NCBI GenBank assembly: GCA_050084515.1
Contig: CM114272.1
Location: forward strand, 25,172,001 to 25,236,000
Length of the DNA stretch: 64,000 bases
From: Blasia pusilla
Lineage: Eukaryota; Marchantiophyta; Marchantiopsida; Blasiales
Direction: 5' to 3'
Numbering within the stretch: position 1 is the first letter of the stretch; each line of letters begins with the position of its first letter. Position numbers and translations under genes: made by a program. This document shows, piece by piece, positions 55,112 through 64,000 of this stretch. The notes beneath the pieces are model-generated. The model was not told where the DNA came from. It saw only the letters and a list, made by a program, of their open reading frames with translations, and did not search any database.

Positions 55112-57305
55112 ATGGACTTCTTTTTTTACCTCACTTATACGTTCAATACGGAAGACTTTTTTTATCTCACTTATACCCTATATTTTAGTTTTATTTCATG
55201 TCATGCACATAATAAAATTAGTTTAATTTTTTAAAATCTTTGTCATATTTTTGCAGAAAATAAAATCACTTTCATTTCAAAAAAGTCACTAGTACACGAT
55301 TCATTTGCAAAAAGAGAAAAAAAAGTGATTTTGAAATCAAGTTTAATAAAATAATTTCATTTTTTGAGCAGGAGGAATGAGCAAACATTTGTGAACTTGA
55401 GGAAGGAGAGTGGATAGGTGGCACATAAATTGACGTAATGAGGCATCCAAACATTAGTCATAAAGGTATCCTCTTTTGATCAATTTTATTATTTGCATTA
55501 GCTTCTTTCATGTTAAAATCATGGCACACATGCTTATCATTCATTGGGATTCCAAAAAATATTTTTGGTTGAAAAACAAATCACCTTTAACACCTTCCCA
55601 TCTCATCCATTTCATTCTCATTCTCTATTCTCCTTATACCTCTACTAAGAAATAGAGAGGGTTTATGCATATCTTCTACTCTTCCCTCCCATATTGTGTA
55701 TCCCCATCCATATGTAAAGCATCGTAGAGTCTAGCTTATACTTTTCCTAACTTCAACACACAACACTCCCAACCTTAAACTTTGTTAGCAAAAGACTTAG
55801 ATTCATCTTTTTGGTTCCACAAATTTTATTGTTTGACGCTTTTACATGTTTTATTGGTTCTTTAATTGTCTCTATAATTATATATCTATTAAAAAAGACC
55901 AAATTTTTCGGTTTATTTTATTTGTTCAATCCCAAAGACTCAACCGGTTGCGCATTTTGTAGGTAGACAGAAAATCCCTGAAACCCTAATCGGGTTGAGT
56001 CTCCCCAAGTGCAATTATTTTCCCTAGGAAGCTTTATCCCAAAGCCTCAACCAATCTCCCCAAGTCGCTTGCCTATATTGGAGCGCGTACATTAACCCCT
56101 CAATGTGTGTCACTTAGCTCAAACCCAAAACATTGCCAAAAAAATAGATCATCGTTAGCATTTTGTTCAAGGACTAGAGTAGATAGGGAGGGAGAGTGTC
56201 CCTCCCTCATCCCTCCTCCCTAGAGGTACTTCTAGGATTCTCCATAGGAACCCCACCTTCCTCATTGTCTCTATCGGGCCCTTGATTTTTTCCCTCAACC
56301 CGAACGTAAATCACAACTCGCGAATATGGGTTTGACTAATTATCCATCAAGATGGCTTGGCAAAGTTTCCTACAAAGTATGCAACTCTCAACTCCCCAAA
56401 CGCATCTTGGAGCTTGACTGCTCAAGTGTTCCTTGCTTCTGGCCCTTGTTTTGGCACCAAGCTCCAAGGTCTCAACCCTTATCTACCTTGCCCTTGTTCC
56501 CACGAGTGGCTATGACTCTTTCTCTCCTAAGGTAAAGCTAATCTCAAAGCACATACACATCTCGCCTAACATTAGTTCCATGCCGATTTTGTCACCCTTT
56601 AGGGTTTAGGGTCTTGCGACTAGCTAGTTTAGGTTTTGACTTTGACAGATGCCACCAAGGTTACTCATCCTTGGATTCGCAACCATTACTCACCTCCAAG
56701 GTCTCCACTATTGTGGAAGTCAGACTCATAACAAATTGTGATTCCAAACAATTTATTTGGATAACTTCGCGTGAAATCGAGTATTTAATTCATGGGTTGA
56801 TTGGGTTTAGGACTAGAATAATTAAGGGAAGAAAAGGTGTTTCGAGTCGAGCAATATCATCACTTTCAAATTCTTATTTTTTTGAACACAATCAAGGCAT
56901 ACCAACTAGCATGTGGTTTCACAATCCCTTCAACACATCAAGTCCTGCCCTCCAATCAATACTTTACAACTTTCCGCGAATGGCTCCATGCAAAATTCTA
57001 TACAAGGGAATGCAGGTTCAAATCTATACCAATATATCTACCTACTTCGATCCAATCACCCGTTAATTTTGGGATGTTGCACACTCAAACTCATTACAAC
57101 ACCCAAGTAATTGTCCATCTCCTCTTAGGAGATCCCCTCCTCATGGGGGTAATGGAGATCCCCTCATCACAAGACAAAGTTTCCCCTTTTCTATGGCTTC
57201 CCTCTTCTCCTCCCTCCTGCCATTGCTGGTCTTGCACATCATCTGCTCTTTTGAATCCCTTTGTTTGCTTTTATGGGTTCTCCAATCCCTTTTTTGTCTC
57301 CTCAG

Positions 57306-60300
57306 CTAGAAGAGGACATTCACGTACAGTATGAGCCAACCTGTAAGGGTGAACACAGCAATAATATGCTCATAGAATAAAATTGCAGATGCCTCCTTCT
57401 CAGCGTGTCCCCTTACATTGGTCACCGCTCCTGCTCAAGCACGCCTCACAGTCAGAGCAAGTTCGGAATTCGTACTCAACCTGAGACGTATTCATGATTC
57501 GGTGTAAATTCCACGAAACAGGGACAGAAATCGGAAAGGGTAGAGTTTCTTCACAAACCTGCCAATACTGATGTGGGCATGGTGTGTTGTAGTAGTAACA
57601 CGAAACGGAACATTGCGTCATTCGGAGGTAGAAATCCAAGCTTGTCTGCAGTGGTGACTATCGCCACGCCAAAAATTGGTACTATTAGCAGTCGTGTGAA
57701 GGTTATGGCTAGGGTGGTTCGGAGACCCAGCTGTGAACTCGAAGCACCTGCCACAAACATCGTTAAGGTTAGGAGGAGCTGCTTTGGCGACACTTCCTTG
57801 GCATTGCGAAACTGGATCGAGAGGAGAAATATAATCTGTCTTCGGCAGAGACGGCAATAAATTTGGGAGCAAACAAGCTCCATTTGCTTACTGTAAACTA
57901 GGCTACCAACCACTCAGAAGAACCCTATGCTCTGCTCTCACCAAAGCACATACCTCCAATCAAATTTCCTCCAAGGGCCAGCAGAATGCATGGAATCATG
58001 GCCTCTCTGCAAAATCATCATAGATATCACTAATCAGCTCATGCAAACCGATCTCCCCTGTACTTGATGGCAGCAACAGCTTAGGAAACAATGCGTCAAG
58101 CACCATTTTCAAAGTAATGCTTATATGAAGAAACGGTTATTGCTATGTGAATCCACCTACGTATGGATCGTTCCGGCCGCGATAATGTGTCGACCTTCCT
58201 AAAAATAACAATCATCCAAAAGACCACAGCGTACCCCATTATGCTCAAACTGTCGGTGAAGAAGAAGAAGAAGCCATGCTCGTCAAACACCAACTGCTTT
58301 AAAACTGGAATTCCGCCGATTACAACGGCCAGAACCTGCAAAAAAGAAACACACAGCGTCACTCAGTAGTTGACAGTACACAATCCTTCGTGCACCCAAT
58401 TCACCGGCAGTGTACACATATCCATCAACAAAAGACCTCAGCAAACTCTCGATGAGACTAACAAGCTGAGTGCTTGTTAGTCTCATCGAGAGCAAAGCAA
58501 AACGCAAAGCCAACACTCAGGTGCACCGGAGACTTCCCAGTACGGCCATGACCATCGTAAACTGTAACCCTTCAACCAATACCGCATTCGAAATTGGTCT
58601 TGTTCACGAAGAAATAGGACCTCCGTCACACATGCCAAAAAAAATAAAATATGACTTGTCTCTTTCCTTCACGGCAACTGATCTTGACTCAAAAAAATTG
58701 CCACACGACATGGGAAACTTACGGAGGCAATAACGGGCGGCTGGGAGAGAATGTACATGAGATTTATCTCACCCAATCCAGCACGCAAGTACTCCATCAC
58801 CTGAACAAACCCAGCAAGTTCAGTCAAAGGCAGCCAAAAACTTTCTAAGTCTCCGTGCGACTAGCCTGAGAGCGAGTGACGACACAAAAGAATAAGCAGA
58901 AAAAAGTGCTTCCCCTCACCTTGGGCTTTTTCCCTGAATGTGTGAGCAACGGCACAGTCAGATCCTCCTCTCCGAATGCTCCATTCGTTTGGTAAGGCAT
59001 CAAATTTCTGGAGCCGATGTCGTAATCTTCATTAGTAGAATCGCTGACGGACAGAGTTTCCTCCCCATCGATCTCTCCATTTGAAAAGCCGGGAGGCGCC
59101 AGCATTTGATAAACAAAAGTGTACACAATCACCGCCCCAACCTGGACAAAATTCAGAATAACTGTCAAACACGTCTGGCTCCATTTCAAACTACTACATC
59201 CACCTTCACGAAGGTCATCTTGAGGACAAATTATCTGTTGAAAAGAGTTTTAACACATTGAGGGTCTCGATGATAGCTGCGTCAAAAGCAAGAAAGCTGT
59301 CTCCGATCTCGCCGACACAAACCATCAAGCTATTCCTCTAACAGTGATCATTACAAATGATGAACGCTGAATGAATGAAGCGTCCGAACGGAAAAAAGCG
59401 TGTCACTCATGATGATGCAAACTATTTCAGACGATACATGAAAGAGATTACAAACCAAATTGGTACATTATGTCAAAACTGTAACGGACACCATACTTCA
59501 TCTGCCGAAGACTTCTGACCTAGATTACTGAACATCAATTAATGTTTCCGAGAAGCAACTCTTATAAAGAAGCTGCTCATACGACTTGCCTATCGTATGG
59601 CACTGTCAGCAAATCTAAGTCTAGGCATCAACTGATATCTGATAGGACAAGAGAACTAGCTGTGGGATTCTCACCTCAATCCTATGCAGGCAGGCACAAC
59701 CACCCAGACTCTGTATAGAATTGGCCTCTAACTACCTTCACGAAATAACAAAATCCCAACGTTTTTTCTTCCAGCACTTCAAACACCATTACGCACACCT
59801 CGCTCGGCTCTATCGGCATGCGAGTCCTCTCTCCCTGAAGGTAGCTCCAAAGTACTTCGTACCAACGAGAGTTTGTAAACGCTTCAAACTGTGAATCTCA
59901 ACTCAAGACAAAGGACACCTGGCGCCCTCCCTGATAATCGAGTCCTCGCAATTTCGTTCTTTCAACTCTGATTCTAGACGAGCCGATAGTGAGAGACGAA
60001 CAACAAACTTTCGAGATCGACAGTCAGCACGCACCCATTGACCGAAGGAGATGTAAGCCACACCGTCGTTGTTGCAAGCCTCGGGATCACCAAATGGATT
60101 GCTCTCGTCATGACAAATTGCACCGATGAGAACCAAAGGAATATTGCCAATATTTCCTGTAGCATACAATCATCGAAATAGATTAGACTCTCTTCTCTCG
60201 TAACACATCAACAAAACCGCATACTTGCGCGATCTCATATGTGCAACCGGTAGATTCAGAAATATGAAGTCACAAGCATCAAACGAGATGTGTTAGCGAC

Positions 60301-62705
60301 TTGACTTACGACTTCCATTACTGAGAACTTTAGTATTGTGCACAGGGTTGAAAGTGAAAGATATGAAATTCCTTTTCGTCACAGCAAATTTTGAAGGGGA
60401 CTAATGCCACTATGTGCTGAGAATGTCAACAGACTTCCGTTGGTTAGATTCTACGTTCAAGTACCATGGCTGTCTGTCTAGGTAGTGCCACAGAAAAAGT
60501 CCACATTCATCTTTGCTTTACAAATCACAAAGCCAGGTGCCTCACTTTCAGCCTTCCGCAGAAGCTAAATGTGGATAACTAAGGATTAGGGTGGGCCGAC
60601 CTTGAATTTGCTCTCCACCGGTGACAGGTTCTGCCAGTCTTGATCCTTCATCTTTGTAGTTCCTAAATTCATTCGTTTGTTCATTCTATCATCCGAAAAA
60701 GAAAAGTCAGCCTCGTCCAACGTTTCCTTGAGAGTATTGCAACTGATGTCAAACATCAAAATTTTCGAAAACATTTGGGGTTTACACGAGATATGCGCAC
60801 AAGCAAATCGTCACGTGTATAGAAGTATGCCAGGAGCTAGGCTTTGTTTTCGACGAATAGAAAGCTTGTGGTCACTAAGTCCTCGCAGATCATATAGCTT
60901 AACCTGGACTGAGCTTTCTTTCAACAAGTAACCTGGAATTCGAAATCCCGAACAAGCATTTCTACAATACGTTGAGGGAGACTTTGCTACCTCAGTCCCA
61001 CCAAAGCTGTTGTCCAACTGGTTTGTCGCTTAACCCATGACCAAAATAATGGGACCATTTCAAGAGAATACTAGAGATAGTTATTGAGCTCCTGTTGATA
61101 TCCTGTGGGGCATGACATCCTACAGATTGTTTGAGGACCCGCAATTAACCTTGCCTACACCACAGAGGACAGATTGTGGTGTGACCTGATCCACATGAGT
61201 GATCTTAACCAATACGAAGTACAGGCTGTTGGATTCAGAAAGATTGTTTCTTTTGGGGATTTTGGCTCCAAACGAGGAATCATTGGACAAAAATCTGCCC
61301 AGCAACACATCAACAATACAACCCTGTTCAAATCATGTAAAGGAAACAAGCAAACATTACTTTAGCCCATGTGTAGAAGATTACCAATCCCAATCATGCA
61401 GACTGTGAAATTGAAGAATTGCGGCGGCGGCCTCACAATGAGCGCGACTATGTAGCCAATAGTACAACCCACTATTGATCCCAACAACACATTCACGGGT
61501 ATAAACCACCTGCACAAATATGACGATACATTTAGCCTCGAGGCAACACACACAAGATCATTTCAGCACAGAAGTTCCAAAATATTGGCATTTGTGTATC
61601 TACTGAGAGCAACTTCTTCAAAAACAGTCCTTTCATCATGAATAATTGTACACAGTAGATAGGATTCACAGCCTTGATTTCTTTTTCTTTTCTTTCAGAT
61701 ATCTTGACAGGTGGTATATCCACGATATACCACGAGGATTTACCATTGACATAAAAGTTGTACTTGTGCGTGAACCACGGTACTCTATGAAATCTTCCTT
61801 GAATTATGACCCCTAAACCATCTAGCGCTAGGCAGGGGTATCTCACCTTGATGCCACAACTCGAGATGGTTTTCAACTTAAAATCCAATCTTTCGTCTCA
61901 AAATCCATCAGATCTGGAAATAATATCTGGCACTCTCGCAATGGGATTTTATTTTCACCGGTCTCTACCTTACAGTTCTAGAATCTCCATATGTTGTCAC
62001 TAATCAGCCATTGTTGTAGCACCTATACATTCAGTTCGGAGCTTGACGTAAACTGAACATAAAGGTTCTGTCCTCAATGTCACACCAACCTTGCTGTGAA
62101 AATTTACAGCAATGGCTTACGGGGTAGCGTGAGAATGAGTGAGAATTTCCCCTAATTTATCAATACGCAAAAGTAGCTGTGAGGCCCGTTCTCAAGGGAT
62201 GAGATCTCTAGCAATTAAAATTGGAAGGTTTCAAATTGAAGAAAGGAAGAAAACAGAGACAGATCGCTCACCATTCCAGTATCTTTTCGAGAGTCACTAC
62301 CCTTCCCAATTGAGTCATGATCAAGCACGGAAGGAAGAGGGAGAAGACCAACTGCAGAATGGCACAACAACCTTTCAGTACCTAAAAGCGCATGGTCGAG
62401 AATCACGAGAATTGGCATCGCAAGGCATCAGGACATCCAATACAGGCAGCCATCTCGACTGATAATCCTAACCAAGGCAAAATTAACCTAATTCGAGACC
62501 CTCATTTCTACGCATGGCAATCAAACAGGGATACCTTGCTGAGCTCCTTCCGTGCGGCAGCGGGGAGGATGTTGACATATTTAGTAGCCATTAGAAATCC
62601 CAGCGAGCATATCACGAGCACCTTGGCGATCGGAAGCACTGAGAATTGCAGCAACGCTGCCACCGATTCGCCTACGACAAATCCCCCTACCATGGTCGCC
62701 GGCAT
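57306..62705 (-). CDS. PIN-LIKES (PILS) auxin carrier, ten exons
   Basis: Minus-strand exons 62705-62535, 62351-62272, 61509-61385, 60156-60035, 59141-58920, 58800-58723, 58335-58235, 58006-57954, 57747-57559 and 57430-57306 join in phase at GT..AG borders and give 421 residues with no stop. N-terminal helices (FSVLPIAKVLVICSLGFLMA; LVFSLFLPCLIMTQLGRVVT; WFIPVNVLLGSIVGCTIGYI; CMIGIGNIGNIPLVLIGAIC) are followed by DESNPFGD, FGQWVGAVIVYTFVYQMLAP and a hydrophilic acidic loop in exon 5. Then come ILSQPPVIAS, FFTDSLSIMGEAMIPCILLA, LALGGNLIGG, GFLPPNDAMFRFVLLLQHT and the last helix AVFTLTGWLILYVNVLF. This is the membrane-transport fold of PILS proteins, which sit in the ER membrane and lower nuclear auxin by sequestering it. 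Length and exon pattern are normal for the family. The start is the first ATG before the first helix. Confidence 0.93.
58446..58492. repeat. Perfect hairpin in PILS intron 6
   Basis: CTCTCGATGAGACTAACAAGC (arm of 21 bases, 58446-58466) and its exact complement (58472-58492) around TGAGT. It lies between exon 7 and exon 6 of the PILS gene and would form a very stable stem in the pre-mRNA. Confidence 0.93.
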
Positions 62706-63260
62706 AATTCCAAAGTCTGGAGCTCAAATTTCTGTCGCCTGTCCTTCAAAAGACCTGCGCTTCCTGGAGAGCGGTCCGAATAACAATTTCCAGTCGAAGA
62801 CGGTGAATCTCAGTTTCAACTAAGCTAAAGGTGACATAAAATTTCGTAATCTGATTCCGAAGCCCTCCAACCTGTCGACCCAGACTCATCCACACACCGA
62901 AATCTCGGCGACGGATCGATCGCATTTGCTTCACACTAAATGAAGAGAGAGAGGAGAGAGAGAGAGCCGATAAATAAACACACACAGAAAAGAGAAAGAG
63001 AGACGATAAATAAACAAACACACAAGATCTATTTTATTGCATGTCCTGACACGCGTCGTGTGCAGAACTGGACCACGAATAGGGATTTCAAACATACACT
63101 TGACGTAGGATCTTGACGATCCACGGCGAACGAAGAGCAAGATCTTAACACCAGTTTTCCGAGTTCGTCGGTTTTTCCCGACGAACTCAGAATATCTAAG
63201 TCTAGCTCCTTTCTAACAAGCTCCACTAGTTGGTGACGCACTCATTAAAAGTAGGTATAA
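62706..63260 (-). promoter_or_regulatory. 5' flank and leader of the PILS gene
   Basis: Minus strand upstream of the ATG has CT-rich tracts (TCTCTCTCTC at 62967-62943 and again near 63000), common in plant leaders and core promoters. No convincing TATA box on the minus strand was found. A short hairpin lies at 63161-63188. Confidence 0.4.
63161..63188. repeat. Perfect hairpin, 11-bp arms
   Basis: GAGTTCGTCGG / CCGACGAACTC around a six-base loop. The inner part CGTCGG...CCGACG is the same as the core of the palindromes at 39206-41797. Confidence 0.85.
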
Positions 63261-64000
63261 CCGGTAATTTTTATATCGTATGCACCATATAAAAAGTGTT
63301 TGAAAAATTTTGTTAGTGTACAATTTGTGAAGGACTTGCATAAGGCGAGACGTTTTCTTATTATTTAATTGTCACTTGTCAAACCAAGAGAGAAAGTCTT
63401 TGCAAATAAAGAAGAGCACAATTTCCTCAATAGAATGGTTTATAAACAGATATCCATGATATTTTTTTTAAATTATGTTTAAAATTTTAAAATAAATTTA
63501 ATTTCAAAATTTAGGTGTAATCTCCACTCTTACAAATTTTAAAAGAGTAAGAAAATCACCTTTAGATAATATCCATCTCCCCCAAATAATTATATTCTTC
63601 CCTAAAAGTCCTTCCACTCTTCCTACCAAAATCACATTCCCTAAAAAATATCTTACTTAATTTTATTTAATTGAATGATTTTCCTTTTCCATTAAAATTT
63701 TATTTTCCTTTCCCAAAAAATCACGTGTGAATCAATAAAATTAATTTTAAAATAATCAAATATTTAATCTTAAATGTAATTATTATTTTATAAAATAATA
63801 GAAAAATAATAACATTTCACTCTTTTAAGTACTTACAGTTCTCCATTAAAATTTAAATTATATCCCAATCCTCTAAATAATTTCAACCTTCCATAAAATT
63901 TGATCTATTCTTTATCCATTAAAATTTTCCCTTTCCATCATGAATTAAGACAAAATTTCTTTAAAAAAATTAATCCAAATTATTCTATTTTATTAATATT
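63261..64000. repeat. AT-rich dispersed repeat, third copy, and spacer
   Basis: No gene. 63500-64000 has the same run of words as 14040-14290 and 16310-16560 (CCACTCTT, AATTTAAAT, TATCCCAATCCTC, CAACCTTCCAT). Window end. Confidence 0.55.

Larger units (their letters stand above)
52701..57305. other. Long intergenic region without recognised genes
   Basis: No supported coding sequence. It holds a 220-bp direct repeat (54313-54531 and 54892-55111), a perfect hairpin at 54697-54740, an AT-rich part (55120-55900), and 56330-57110 with open frames of up to 165 codons that show no motif. The end is the 3' flank of the PILS gene. Confidence 0.5.

Noticed and set aside
56837-57334. 165-codon open frame on the plus strand
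   Set aside because: No motif, overlapping equally long frames, and no splice or start context; lies in AT-balanced non-coding DNA next to the PILS 3' end.

Overview
The window is nuclear DNA of a land plant. The signs are multi-exon genes with GT..AG introns, plant-type LTR retrotransposons primed by initiator tRNA-Met, CACTA, MULE and Helitron relics, (GA)n microsatellites, a plastid-type class 3 lipase and a PIN-LIKES auxin carrier. A non-seed plant such as a liverwort is my best guess; the sequence alone does not fix the species.

Layout. 1-1568: leader and 5' LTR of an old Ty3/gypsy element on the minus strand. 1569-6960: no recognisable gene. 7269-9050: intact intronless plastid phospholipase A1-like lipase. 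10245-13009: non-LTR-type reverse transcriptase remnant, a 5S-rRNA-like segment and a GA tract. 15447-16181: broken NYN/C2H2 nuclease gene. 17013-19740: MULE remnant (minus). 19891-20375: another LTR fragment. 20797-21133: exon-like fragment of an NCS1 nucleobase transporter. 21981-27695: decayed CACTA element ending in CTAGTG.

29070-41855 is the most unusual block. A broken MULE/SWIM-type transposase gene (minus) is split by a 3'-truncated gypsy element. Upstream and divergent from it lies a gene with a ParB-like domain (plus). Three clusters of a GC-rich palindrome (12-bp arms, spaced about 64-67 bp in two of them) lie between the MULE halves, between the two genes, and inside an intron of the ParB-like gene. 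I saw the palindrome nowhere else in the window.

41856-49219 is a complete young chromodomain gypsy element (minus). Its LTRs are about 99% identical but its coding region carries many stops. It interrupts the third exon of the ParB-like gene. 49254-52700 is a decayed Helitron Rep-helicase (minus). 52701-57300 holds no gene but has a 220-bp direct repeat and a perfect 19-bp hairpin. 57306-62705 is an intact ten-exon PIN-LIKES gene (minus), for which I could join every exon in phase. 62706-64000 is its 5' flank and an AT-rich repeat also present around the NYN pseudogene.

The two clearly functional host genes are the lipase (membrane lipid hydrolysis in the plastid) and the PILS carrier (auxin transport at the ER). 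They sit near the ends of the window, with about 48 kb dominated by transposable elements between them.
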